This document shows positions 53,294 through 63,968 of a stretch of 64,000 nt of DNA, piece after piece. Source of the stretch: Pseudomonas jinjuensis (GTDB lineage: Bacteria > Pseudomonadota > Gammaproteobacteria > Pseudomonadales > Pseudomonadaceae); the NCBI RefSeq assembly GCF_900103845.1, contig NZ_FNIJ01000007.1, positions 247,141 through 311,140 of the forward strand. Reading direction: 5' to 3'. The notes beneath the pieces were generated by a model. The model saw nothing but the letters and a program-made list of their open reading frames with translations, had not been told where the DNA came from and made no database searches. How positions within the stretch are numbered: position 1 is the first letter of the stretch; the number at the start of each line of letters is the position of its first letter. A program made the translations under genes and the position numbers.

Positions 53294-54856
53294 TCAGAGG
53301 TTGGGCAGGCGCTGACGGATGCTTTCCACCAGTCCGTCCAGGCTGGCGGCGTCGGGAGTGTCGACGCGCCTGCTGTGCGCCTGTTCCTCGGCGCTCAGCG
53401 GCTCGCGGCTGGCCTGCTGGGAGTGGATGACGTCCAGCGTGGCGTCGGACGGGTCGCTGCCTTCCGCCTGGCGCTGGGCGAGCCAGCCGGCGAGCACGCT
53501 TTCCGGCGCTTCGCAGTCGAGGATCAGGAAGGGCACGCCGGTTTCCTCGGCGACCTCCCAGGCCGCGGCGCGTTGCGCCTGCTTGAGATAGGTGGCGTCG
53601 AGCACTACCGGGTAGCCGGCGCGGAGAATGCCGCCGGCCAGCTGGTGCAGGTGCTGGTAGGTCGCTTCGCTGGCGCCGGGGGAATAGATGCCGGCGCCCA
53701 GTTGGTCCTGGCTGTCCGCCTTCTGCTCGCCGAACAGGCGCTTGCGTTCGACGTCGGAACGCAGGCGGATGGCGCCCAGCGCTTCGACCAGGCGCAGTGC
53801 CACCTGGCTCTTGCCCACCGCCGAGACGCCGTGGGTGATCGCCAGGAAGGGCGAGGGGATGGCGCTGTAGCTTTCCGCCAGGTTGGCGTAGTTGCGGTAC
53901 TGGCGCAGGGTCGCGGCCTTCTGCACCGCGTCGCTCAGGTGCGCCAGGCTGAACAGCGCGATCTTGGCGCGGACCAGGGCGCGGTAGGCCTTGTAGAAGT
54001 TCAGCAGTTCCAGCGCCTGGTAATCGCCGGTGTATTCCAGGTACTGGCTGACGAAGCGCCGCGAGTGGCATTTCAGGCCGCGGTCTTCGAGGTCCATGGC
54101 GAGGAAGGCGAAGTCGGCGGTGACGTCGGTGAAGCGGAACGGTTCGTTGAATTCGATGCAGTCGAACAGCACCACGCGCTCGTCGATGATCGCGGCATTG
54201 CCCAGGTGGATGTCGCCGTGGCATTCGCGGATGAAGCCGTTCGCCTTGCGCGCCTGGAATACCGGAAGCAGGCGCTCGAAGGAGGTTTCCGCCCAGGCTT
54301 CCAGGGCGTCCAGCTGCTGCAGGTCGGCCTTCTCGGTGAGCAGCGGACGGATCTGCTCGAAGTTCTGCCGCACCGGCGCCATGCAGGCTTCCGGGGTGCC
54401 CAGCGGGTTTTCCTGGGGGACCTGCGGCGTGCGCTGGTGGAAATCGGCGATCTGCTGGGCCAGGGCGTCGATATGCGCCGAGCTCAGCTCGCCGCGGGCC
54501 TGGACGTCGCTGAGCAGGCCGGTCTGGGAGAACTCGCGGCACTTCAGCAGGTATTCGATGGCCGGGCCGTCGCCGCCCAGCACGGGGGCTTCTTCACTGC
54601 CGGTGATCGGCAGGACTTCCAGGTACAGGCCTTCGGTGAGGCGCTGGTTGAGGCGCAGCTCTTCCTCGCAGAAATGCTTGCGCGCTTCCAGGCTGGTGAA
54701 GTCGAGGAAGCCGAAGTTCACCGGCTTCTTGATCTTGTAGGCATAGCGGCCGGTGAGCAGGACCCAGGAGATGTGGGTTTCGATCAGTCGGAAACTCTCC
54801 ACCGGGTGCGGAAAGAGGGCCGGGTTCTGCAGGGCGGCAATCAGCGTCTGGCTCAC
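53294..54856 (-). CDS. Aminoglycoside phosphotransferase-like / P-loop kinase fusion protein
   Basis: A 520-residue two-domain protein. The N-terminal about 340 residues are APH-like: YKIKKPVNFGFLD near residue 40 (ATP-contact Lys) and the catalytic loop ECHGDIHLGNAAI with DCIEFNE. The C-terminal about 170 residues are a P-loop nucleotide kinase: ITHGVSAVGKSQVAL near 350 and VVLDATYL. The family is widespread in Proteobacteria and annotated as a bifunctional kinase; the substrate is unknown and resistance to aminoglycosides should not be assumed. The GTG start follows AAGGACCCGCC. It is divergent from mrcB with 216 bp between. Confidence 0.88.
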   Translation of the reverse strand: MSQTLIAALQNPALFPHPVESFRLIETHISWVLLTGRYAYKIKKPVNFGFLDFTSLEARKHFCEEELRLNQRLTEGLYLEVLPITGSEEAPVLGGDGPAIEYLLKCREFSQTGLLSDVQARGELSSAHIDALAQQIADFHQRTPQVPQENPLGTPEACMAPVRQNFEQIRPLLTEKADLQQLDALEAWAETSFERLLPVFQARKANGFIRECHGDIHLGNAAIIDERVVLFDCIEFNEPFRFTDVTADFAFLAMDLEDRGLKCHSRRFVSQYLEYTGDYQALELLNFYKAYRALVRAKIALFSLAHLSDAVQKAATLRQYRNYANLAESYSAIPSPFLAITHGVSAVGKSQVALRLVEALGAIRLRSDVERKRLFGEQKADSQDQLGAGIYSPGASEATYQHLHQLAGGILRAGYPVVLDATYLKQAQRAAAWEVAEETGVPFLILDCEAPESVLAGWLAQRQAEGSDPSDATLDVIHSQQASREPLSAEEQAHSRRVDTPDAASLDGLVESIRQRLPNL

Positions 54857-55058
54857 GGCGGGTCCTTGGTCATCTGTATTGGAAAGCGTCGCATTATGGC
54901 GGCTGGGGCGGGCTGTGCAAACTTTGCCGCGCGTCGGCAACCAATCGACGGGCGGCTGGTCGAAGCTCCGACGGGCCCGGCCGCTCCCTGCGGTGCCGGG
55001 CGTCGAAGAGCCCGGATACCGCCTTGCGGCGATGTCTGTCCCCTGTGGATAAAGTACG

Positions 55059-55064
55059 TATAAT
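55059..55064 (+). promoter_or_regulatory. -10 element of mrcB, almost at the start codon
   Basis: TATAAT ends 8 bp before the mrcB ATG (TATAATGCGCCGCCATG), so a start 6-7 bp downstream would give a leader of only about two bases. The -35 is weak. Confidence 0.5.
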
Positions 55065-55072
55065 GCGCCGCC

Positions 55073-57397
55073 ATGACGCGTTCCCGATCCCCCCGTTCCC
55101 GTAATCGCGGTAAAAAATCCTCGCCCCAACTGCGCAAGTGGCTGGGCTGGGCTGCAAAGCTCGGTCTGGTCGGCCTCGTGGTTCTCGCGGGTTTTGCCGT
55201 CTATCTCGATGCCGTCGTCCAGGAGAAGTTCTCCGGCAGGCGCTGGACCATCCCTGCCAAGGTCTATGCCCGACCGCTGGAGCTGTTCGTCGGCCTGAAG
55301 CTGAACAAGCAAGACTTCCTGCGCGAGCTGGATGCCCTCGGCTACCGCCGCGAAAGCGCCGCCAACGGCCCGGGCGCCGCCTCGGTGTCCGGCAACGCGG
55401 TGGAGCTGAACACCCGCGGCTTCCAGTTCTACGAAGGCGCCGAGCCGGCGCAGCGCATCCGCGTGCGCTTCTCCGGCGACTACGTCGCCGGGCTCAGTCG
55501 CGCGGATGGCGGCGAGCTGGCCGTGGCGCGCATGGAGCCGCTGCTGATCGGCGGCCTGTACCCGGCGCACCACGAGGACCGCATCCTGATCAAGCTGGAT
55601 CAGGTGCCGCCGTACCTGATCGATACCCTGGTGGCGGTGGAAGACCGCGAGTTCTGGAACCACCACGGCGTCTCGCTGAAGTCCATCGCCCGCGCGGTGT
55701 GGGTCAACACCACCGCCGGCGAGCTGCGCCAGGGCGGCAGCACCCTGACCCAGCAGTTGGTGAAGAACTTCTTCCTCAGCAACGAACGCAGTCTCGCGCG
55801 CAAGCTCAACGAGGCGATGATGGCGGTGCTGCTGGAGCTGCACTACGACAAGCGCGACATCCTCGAGTCCTACCTCAACGAGGTATTCCTCGGCCAGGAC
55901 GGGCAGCGTGCGGTGCATGGCTTCGGCCTGGCCAGCCAGTACTTCTTCAGCCAGCCGCTGGCCGAGCTGAAGGTGGACCAGGTGGCGCTGCTGGTCGGCA
56001 TGGTCAAGGGACCGTCCTACTACAACCCGCGCCGCCATCCGGAGCGCGCCCTGCAGCGGCGCAACCTGGTGCTCGACGTGCTGGCCGAGCAGGGCGTGGT
56101 CACCGCGGCCGAGGCCGAGGCGGCGAAGAAGCGTCCGCTGGGCGTCACCAAAAAAGGCAGCATGGCCGACAGCTCCTATCCGGCCTTCGTCGACCTGGTC
56201 AAGCGCCAGCTGCGCGAGGACTACCGCGACGAGGACCTGACCGAGGAAGGCCTGCGCATCTTCACCAGCTTCGACCCGATCCTGCAGGAGAAGGCGGAAA
56301 ACTCGGTCAAGGAGACCTTCAAGCGCCTGGACGGCCGCAAGGGCGTCGACCAGACCGAAACCGCGATGGTCGTGACCAACCCGGAAACCGGTGAAATCCT
56401 CGCCCTGATCGGCAGCCGCGATCCGCGCTTCGCCGGCTTCAACCGCGCGATCGACGCGGTGCGGCCGATCGGTTCGCTGGTCAAGCCGGCGGTCTACCTG
56501 ACCGCGCTGGAGCGTCCCAGCGAGTACACCCTGACCAGCTGGATCGAGGACGAGCCGTTCTCGGTGAAGGGCAGGGACGGCCAGGTCTGGCGGCCGCAGA
56601 ACTACGATCACCGCGCGCGTGGGACGATCTTCCTTTATCAGGGATTGGCCAACTCGCTGAACCTGTCCACCGCCAAGCTCGGCCTGAGCCTCGGCGTGCC
56701 CAACGTGATCAAGACCCTGGAGCGCCTGGGCGTATCGCCGAACTGGCCGGCCTATCCGTCGATGCTGCTGGGCGCCGGCGCGCTGAGCCCGATGCAGGTG
56801 GCGACCATGTACCAGACCATCGCCAGCGGCGGCTTCAACACGCCGCTGCGCAGCATCCGCAGCGTGCTGACCGCCGATGGCCAGCCGCTCAAGCGCTATC
56901 CTTTCCAGGTGCAGCAGCGTTTCGACCCGGGCGCCATCTATCTGGTGCAGAACGCCATGCAGCGGGTGATGCGCGAGGGTACCGCGCGTTCGGTGTACAG
57001 CCAGTTGCCGTCGTCGCTGACCCTGGCCGGCAAGACCGGCACCACCAACGACTCCCGCGACAGCTGGTTCACCGGCTTCGGTCGCGACCTGCTGGCGGTG
57101 GTGTGGATCGGCCGCGACGACAACGGCAAGACCCCGCTCACCGGCGCCACCGGCGCCCTGCAGGTCTGGACCAGCTTCATGCGCAAGGCCGATCCGCTGC
57201 CACTCGACACGCCAATGCCGGATAATGTGGTCATGGCCTGGGTCGATTCCCATTCCGGCCAGGGTATCGACCCCAACTGCCCGGGGGCTGTGCAGATGCC
57301 CTATATTCGGGGCAGCGAGCCGGCGCCGGGTCCCGGCTGCGGCATCCAGGCGCCGGCCGGCGAAGTGATGGACTGGGTTCGGGGCTGGCTGAACTGA
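55073..57397 (+). CDS. mrcB: Bifunctional penicillin-binding protein 1B
   Basis: Class A PBP making and cross-linking peptidoglycan glycan strands. The 774 residues match P. aeruginosa. There is a basic cytoplasmic tail, one membrane helix (about 25-45), a UB2H-like domain, GT51 glycosyltransferase (AVEDREFWNHHGV, GGSTLTQQLVKNFFL, LNEVFLGQ), and a transpeptidase with the active Ser in RPIGSLVKPAVYL, the SxN-type segment NSLNLSTAKL and KTGTTNDSRDSW. The ATG agrees with the homologue N-terminus (TRSRSPRSRN). The lipoprotein gene 16 bp downstream may be co-transcribed. Confidence 0.98.
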   Translation: MTRSRSPRSRNRGKKSSPQLRKWLGWAAKLGLVGLVVLAGFAVYLDAVVQEKFSGRRWTIPAKVYARPLELFVGLKLNKQDFLRELDALGYRRESAANGPGAASVSGNAVELNTRGFQFYEGAEPAQRIRVRFSGDYVAGLSRADGGELAVARMEPLLIGGLYPAHHEDRILIKLDQVPPYLIDTLVAVEDREFWNHHGVSLKSIARAVWVNTTAGELRQGGSTLTQQLVKNFFLSNERSLARKLNEAMMAVLLELHYDKRDILESYLNEVFLGQDGQRAVHGFGLASQYFFSQPLAELKVDQVALLVGMVKGPSYYNPRRHPERALQRRNLVLDVLAEQGVVTAAEAEAAKKRPLGVTKKGSMADSSYPAFVDLVKRQLREDYRDEDLTEEGLRIFTSFDPILQEKAENSVKETFKRLDGRKGVDQTETAMVVTNPETGEILALIGSRDPRFAGFNRAIDAVRPIGSLVKPAVYLTALERPSEYTLTSWIEDEPFSVKGRDGQVWRPQNYDHRARGTIFLYQGLANSLNLSTAKLGLSLGVPNVIKTLERLGVSPNWPAYPSMLLGAGALSPMQVATMYQTIASGGFNTPLRSIRSVLTADGQPLKRYPFQVQQRFDPGAIYLVQNAMQRVMREGTARSVYSQLPSSLTLAGKTGTTNDSRDSWFTGFGRDLLAVVWIGRDDNGKTPLTGATGALQVWTSFMRKADPLPLDTPMPDNVVMAWVDSHSGQGIDPNCPGAVQMPYIRGSEPAPGPGCGIQAPAGEVMDWVRGWLN

Positions 57398-57413
57398 GGC
57401 GAGAGGATTCGAA

Positions 57414-58163
57414 GTGAGAAAGGCGTGGTTCGCGGCGTTGGCCGCATCGGCATTGCTGTCCGGTTGTGCGACTCCCCAGCGTGGGGCGATTCCCGTGCAG
57501 GACGCGGGGGCGCCGGTATCCAATCAGGAACAGGTCGGCTCGAACGGCCGTGGCCAGCCGGCTCCGGCAGCGGGGCAGGGCATTCCCCAGGGTGATTCGG
57601 GCGTGATGGTGATGGTGCCGCAGGACGCCGGCGCCGCTCCGATCCAGACCTTCCCGGCGCAGACCGGCGCGCCGCAGCTGTCCACCTCCGCGCCGATCAC
57701 GCCCGGCCCGCAGTACGGCGCTGCCGAGGGCATGTCGCCGCCGCCTTCTGCCGGCACCACCTATCAGCCGCCGGCGTCGCAGCCTTCGGGCATCCCGACG
57801 GGCAACAGCGGCAGCGGCACCCTGGCCGCCGATGAACAGCTCGACGGGCCGGTGCTGGCGCTGCTGACCACCGCCCAGCAACAGCAGGGCGGCGGTGACC
57901 TGAATGGCGCCGCCGCCAGCCTGGAGCGCGCCCAGCGCATCGCTCCGCGCGAGCCGCAGGTGCTCTACAAGCTGGCCCAGGTGCGCCTTGCCCAGGGCGA
58001 TGCCGCCCAGGCCGAACAACTCGCCCGTCGCGGTCTGTCCTATGCTAGCGGCCGGCCGACCCTGCAGGCCAGCCTGTGGGAACTGATAGCGCAGTCCCGC
58101 GAGCGCCAGGGCGATCCTGCCGGTGCGGCGCAGGCGCGACAGAACGCCAAGGTCACACTCTGA
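57414..58163 (+). CDS. TPR-containing lipoprotein
   Basis: A 249-residue lipoprotein: signal with lipobox LLSGC (Cys at residue 18), then a long low-complexity Pro/Gly/Gln region (about 20-140), then TPR-like helices in the last 100 residues (LNGAAASLERAQRIAPREPQVLYKLAQVRLAQGDAAQAEQLARRGL, two repeats; quoted only to show the LAQVRLAQGD pattern). The start is GTG behind GAGAGGATTC. It lies directly after mrcB, and E. coli PBP1B is controlled by a lipoprotein partner (LpoB); P. aeruginosa PBP1B is activated by a different lipoprotein, LpoP, which has TPR-like repeats. This gene is therefore a strong candidate for LpoP. Its stop overlaps the next start. Confidence 0.88.
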   Translation: MRKAWFAALAASALLSGCATPQRGAIPVQDAGAPVSNQEQVGSNGRGQPAPAAGQGIPQGDSGVMVMVPQDAGAAPIQTFPAQTGAPQLSTSAPITPGPQYGAAEGMSPPPSAGTTYQPPASQPSGIPTGNSGSGTLAADEQLDGPVLALLTTAQQQQGGGDLNGAAASLERAQRIAPREPQVLYKLAQVRLAQGDAAQAEQLARRGLSYASGRPTLQASLWELIAQSRERQGDPAGAAQARQNAKVTL

Positions 58164-58495
58164 TGGATAGACGACTGCCTGAACTCGCCGATCAGCTCCT
58201 GCTGATCGAGCGGGAACTCCGTGCCCTCGGCATGTGGGCGGCGGAACCGCCGAGCGATGCCGCGCTGGCCAGCCCGGAACCGTTCTGCGTGGATACGCTG
58301 GCGCTGGAAGAGTGGCTGCAGTGGATCTTCCTGCCGCGTATGAAGCTGATCATCGAGTCGGAAGCGGACCTTCCACATGTCTCGGGCATTCGCGCCATGG
58401 CCGAGATGGCCTATGCCGACCAGGGCGCACGGATGCTGCCACTGCTGGAGGCGCTGGGCGCCTTCGATCATCTGATCAGCGATTTTTCCAGCTGA
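58163..58495 (+). CDS. YqcC family protein
   Basis: A 110-residue all-helical protein of the YqcC (DUF446) family: RRLPELADQLLLIERELRALGMW, then FCVDTLALEEWLQWIFLPRM, which are the family hallmarks. The E. coli homologue is next to the pseudouridine synthase truC; its function is unclear. The ATG lies in the lipoprotein stop (TGATG), so it is translationally coupled to the mrcB-lipoprotein transcript. It is convergent with the DUF4124 gene, 13 bp away, without an evident terminator. Confidence 0.88.
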   Translation: MDRRLPELADQLLLIERELRALGMWAAEPPSDAALASPEPFCVDTLALEEWLQWIFLPRMKLIIESEADLPHVSGIRAMAEMAYADQGARMLPLLEALGAFDHLISDFSS

Positions 58496-58508
58496 AAAAC
58501 TACAACGC

Positions 58509-58946
58509 TCAGTCGCAGTTCTCCCGGATGTCCCGCTCGGCCTGGACGATCCGGGCCTGCCGCTCCTCCTCCGGAATCCGGCGCATCTCGCCGTTTTCCT
58601 CGATTCGCACACGCGGATTGTTCTTCAACTGCGCCAGGTTGTTCCGCAAGCCCGCGCAATACTTGCTGCGTTCGGCTTCCTGCCGGGCGACGTCGCGTCT
58701 GACCTTCTCGTCCACCGCCTTCTGCTTGTCGTCTCTCGGCGGCTGGGGAGCGGGTGCGGGCGGCAGCGGGAAGGTGGCTTTCGGCGGGGCGGTATTGGTG
58801 TTGATGGCGGCGGCGTTGGTGCCTTCCGGCGGCTGGGCGCTGAAATGGGTGACGCCTTTCTCGTCCACCCATTTGTAGACCTGTGCTGCCATTGCCGGAG
58901 AAGCCACGACGAGCAGCAGACTGCTCATGAGAACGAACCGTCGCAT
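58509..58946 (-). CDS. DUF4124-domain periplasmic protein
   Basis: A 145-residue exported protein: signal peptide to about residue 20 (SPAMA), then the DUF4124 motif QVYKWVDEKGVTHFSAQPPEG, a Pro/Ala linker, and a charged coiled-coil-like C-terminal half with two Cys (KYCAGLRNN and ENCD). The DUF4124 domain is common in pseudomonads; the function is unknown. It is transcribed away from ilvI, with 400 bp between the two starts. Confidence 0.88.
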   Translation of the reverse strand: MRRFVLMSSLLLVVASPAMAAQVYKWVDEKGVTHFSAQPPEGTNAAAINTNTAPPKATFPLPPAPAPQPPRDDKQKAVDEKVRRDVARQEAERSKYCAGLRNNLAQLKNNPRVRIEENGEMRRIPEEERQARIVQAERDIRENCD

Positions 58947-59055
58947 GCTGTTTCTGTCCTTGGGATGCGGAGTCTTGCCCGTACTATAACCAAAACGCCA
59001 GGGGGGCCATGTGGAGAAAGTTCACAGCGCAGGCCGGAATGGCGCCAGATATGGC

Positions 59056-59084
59056 TTGACTTGACGCAGATGAATGCGAAGAAT
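59056..59084 (+). promoter_or_regulatory. Possible promoter of ilvI-ilvH with long leader
   Basis: TTGACT, 17 bp, AAGAAT gives a predicted leader of about 255 nt. The 58947-59347 region has no gene; besides this it holds a stem-loop at 59302-59323. Confidence 0.4.
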
Positions 59085-59301
59085 CCCAAGTTCGCTGCAG
59101 TGGGCCGGCCGCAAGCTGGTTTTACTCGGCAGACAAGGGGCGCTACCCGCGCCGCTCAGTTTCACCCTGCTTCGCGTTACCTCGCGCTGGGTGGATGCGT
59201 TCCGGAACAGTTAGGGACGCCTCCAAGTTCTGCTCTATCGGCAGTCGACGTAACCGGCGATCACAATCGCCCACTGTCTGCCGGGCAGCCATCCAAGTTT
59301 C

Positions 59302-59323
59302 GGTCACCCGCCCCTGGGTGGCC
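59302..59323 (+). promoter_or_regulatory. Stem-loop shortly before ilvI
   Basis: GGTCACCC-GCCCCT-GGGTGGCC, an 8-bp stem ending 24 bp before the ilvI GTG. There is no T-run; it could control translation rather than termination. Confidence 0.4.
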
Positions 59324-59347
59324 GTTTAGCGTTCTAGAGGTGAAAAC

Positions 59348-61078
<1,731 letters not shown>

Positions 61079-61080
61079 TC

Positions 61081-61572
61081 ATGCGACACATCATTTCCCT
61101 GCTGCTGGAAAACGAGCCAGGCGCACTGTCCCGCGTGGTCGGCCTGTTCTCCCAGCGCAACTACAACATCGAGACTCTGACCGTCGCTCCGACCGAGGAC
61201 CCGACCCTGTCGCGCCTGACCCTGACCACCGTCGGGCAGGACGAGGTCATCGAGCAGATCACCAAGAACCTCAACAAGCTCATCGAGGTGGTGAAGCTGG
61301 TCAACCTGTCGGAAAGCGCCCACATCGAGCGGGAGCTGATGCTGGTGAAGATCAAGGCCACCGGCGCCCAGCGCGCCGAGGTCAAGCGCACCACCGACAT
61401 CTTCCGCGGCCAGATCGTCGACGTCACCAGCAGCGTCTACACCGTGCAACTGGCGGGCACCAGCGATAAGCTGGACAGCTTCATCCAGGCCATCGGCACT
61501 GCGTCGATCCTCGAAGTCGTCCGCAGTGGCGTCACCGGCATCGCCCGTGGCGACAAGACACTGAGCATCTGA
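61081..61572 (+). CDS. ilvH: Acetolactate synthase small (regulatory) subunit
   Basis: Confers valine feedback inhibition and raises activity of the IlvI subunit. The 163 residues contain an N-terminal ACT domain (ISLLLENEPGALSRVVGLFSQRNYNI, partially quoted: the Gly of NEPGALSRV that binds valine is kept) and a C-terminal dimer domain (KRTTDIFRGQIVDVTSSVYTVQL region). It is located 2 bp after ilvI with overlapping translation signals and is followed 45 bp later by ilvC. Confidence 0.98.
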   Translation: MRHIISLLLENEPGALSRVVGLFSQRNYNIETLTVAPTEDPTLSRLTLTTVGQDEVIEQITKNLNKLIEVVKLVNLSESAHIERELMLVKIKATGAQRAEVKRTTDIFRGQIVDVTSSVYTVQLAGTSDKLDSFIQAIGTASILEVVRSGVTGIARGDKTLSI

Positions 61573-61578
61573 ATCTGA

Positions 61579-62634
<1,056 letters not shown>

Positions 62635-62655
62635 GGTCTGTTCGACATACGAAGA

Positions 62656-62680
62656 AACGCGGCCCCGGCCGCGTTTTTTC
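62656..62680 (+). terminator. Rho-independent terminator of ilvIHC
   Basis: AACGCGG-CCCCGG-CCGCGTT stem with TTTTTT run directly after ilvC. Confidence 0.85.
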
Positions 62681-62773
62681 TTTCCCGCCCGGCGATCTGG
62701 TATAAAAACCACTGCACCGTGGCCATCTCCGCCTCGGTATCTTCAAGTCAATGCGTTCCCAAGGAATCCATCC

Positions 62774-63589
62774 ATGAGTGAACAACCCGAGGAGCCGAAC
62801 AAGGCTCCCGAAACCGAAAGCCTGCTGCCGATCGATGAGCACATCGAAGAAGAGCAGGACGCCGAAGGACGCAAGGTCCGCCACCGGGGCATCTATCTGC
62901 TGCCGAACCTGTTTACCACCGCTGCACTCTTCACCGGCCTGTACGCGATCATCAATGCCATGAGCGGGCAGTTCTCCAATGCCGCCATCGCCATCTTCGT
63001 GGCAATGGTCCTGGACGGGCTGGATGGCCGCGTCGCGCGCCTGACCAATACGCAAAGCGCCTTCGGCGCCGAGTACGACTCCCTGTCCGACATGGTCGCC
63101 TTCGGCGTCGCACCGGCCCTGGTGGCATTCGAGTGGGCGCTGAGCAGTCTCGGCAAGGTCGGCTGGATGGTCGCCTTCATCTATGTCGCGGGTGCTGCGC
63201 TGCGTCTGGCACGCTTCAATACCCAGGTCGGCAAGGCGGACAAGCGTTTCTTCATCGGCCTGGCCAGTCCGGCCGCGGCCGCGCTGGTCGCCGGCACCGT
63301 CTGGGCCTTCGCCGATTTCGAGATACAGGGTGCCAAGGTCTCCTTGCTGGTGGCGCTGATGGTCGCTGCCGCCGGCATGCTGATGGTCAGCAACATCAAG
63401 TACTACAGCTTCAAGGATCTGGATCTGCGTGGCCGCGTGCCGTTCGTGGCGATCCTGATCGTGGTGCTGGCCTTCGCCGTGGTCTTCACCGACCCGCCGC
63501 GTATTCTGCTGCTGCTGTTCCTGGCATATGCCGGCTCCGGCCCGGTGCAGTATCTGCTGCAGCTGCGCCGGCGCAAGCAGTCGACCTGA
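62774..63589 (+). CDS. pssA: CDP-diacylglycerol--serine O-phosphatidyltransferase
   Basis: Membrane enzyme making phosphatidylserine, the precursor of phosphatidylethanolamine. The 271 residues start with an acidic cytoplasmic tail (about 1-35) followed by about seven to eight hydrophobic segments. The CDP-alcohol phosphotransferase signature is complete (DGLDGRVARL ... GAEYDSLSDM, i.e. D-G-x2-A-R-x8-G-x3-D-x3-D). This is the type II polytopic enzyme rather than the ribosome-bound E. coli form. The ilvIHC-pssA order matches P. aeruginosa. Confidence 0.97.
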   Translation: MSEQPEEPNKAPETESLLPIDEHIEEEQDAEGRKVRHRGIYLLPNLFTTAALFTGLYAIINAMSGQFSNAAIAIFVAMVLDGLDGRVARLTNTQSAFGAEYDSLSDMVAFGVAPALVAFEWALSSLGKVGWMVAFIYVAGAALRLARFNTQVGKADKRFFIGLASPAAAALVAGTVWAFADFEIQGAKVSLLVALMVAAAGMLMVSNIKYYSFKDLDLRGRVPFVAILIVVLAFAVVFTDPPRILLLLFLAYAGSGPVQYLLQLRRRKQST

Positions 63590-63601
63590 TGTGCTTCCCA
63601 G

Positions 63602-63637
63602 GCCCCGCAGTCATTTGGCTGCGGGGCTTTTGCTTTC
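63602..63637 (+). terminator. Rho-independent terminator of pssA
   Basis: GCCCCGCAG-TCATTTGG-CTGCGGGGC with TTTTGCTTT after. Confidence 0.85.
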
Positions 63638-63701
63638 TGGGGGACGGGGTTGATCCTGCTCAGGCCGCCGGGGAGTTTCAGAAAATTCTTTCAGAAAGCC
63701 G

Positions 63702-63729
63702 TTGACGGGAATTTTCAGGTCCCTATAAT
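63702..63729 (+). promoter_or_regulatory. rRNA-type promoter 1
   Basis: TTGACG, 16 bp, TATAAT, then the GC-rich discriminator GCGCC typical of stringently controlled promoters; an AT-rich UP-like stretch (AGAAAATTCTTTCAGAAAG) lies upstream. Confidence 0.85.
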
Positions 63730-63831
63730 GCGCCCCACTCCAGTCGACGACGCCGACGAAGTTCTTGAAAATCAAGCACTTAAGCTTGGCGAGACGGCTG
63801 GAGTGGTGATCGGCGACGATCATCGAGGTGC

Positions 63832-63859
63832 TTGACAGCGAAACTGATCGCTGTAGAAT
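63832..63859 (+). promoter_or_regulatory. rRNA-type promoter 2
   Basis: TTGACA, 16 bp, TAGAAT, followed by GCGCC. Confidence 0.85.
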
Positions 63860-63940
63860 GCGCCTCCCGCTGATGCGAAGGTCTCGACCTTCACGGAAGC
63901 GCAAGCGATTGAGTAGAAACGAAAATTTCGAAAATAACGC

Positions 63941-63968
63941 TTGACGGAAAGAGAGGTTAGCGTAGAAT
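63941..63968 (+). promoter_or_regulatory. rRNA-type promoter 3
   Basis: TTGACG, 16 bp, TAGAAT, followed by GCGCGCC; an AT-rich UP-like element (GAAAATTTCGAAAATAAC) lies immediately upstream. Together with the other two it should drive an rRNA operon starting beyond base 64000; no 16S sequence is reached. Confidence 0.85.

Noticed and set aside
53294..54856. Aminoglycoside resistance gene
   Set aside because: The APH-like domain is part of a conserved two-domain kinase of unknown substrate; presence of an APH fold alone does not indicate resistance.
59072..59347. Branched-chain leader peptide for ilvIH attenuation
   Set aside because: The only leader ORF lacks clusters of Leu, Val or Ile codons and there is no terminator/antiterminator pair before ilvI.
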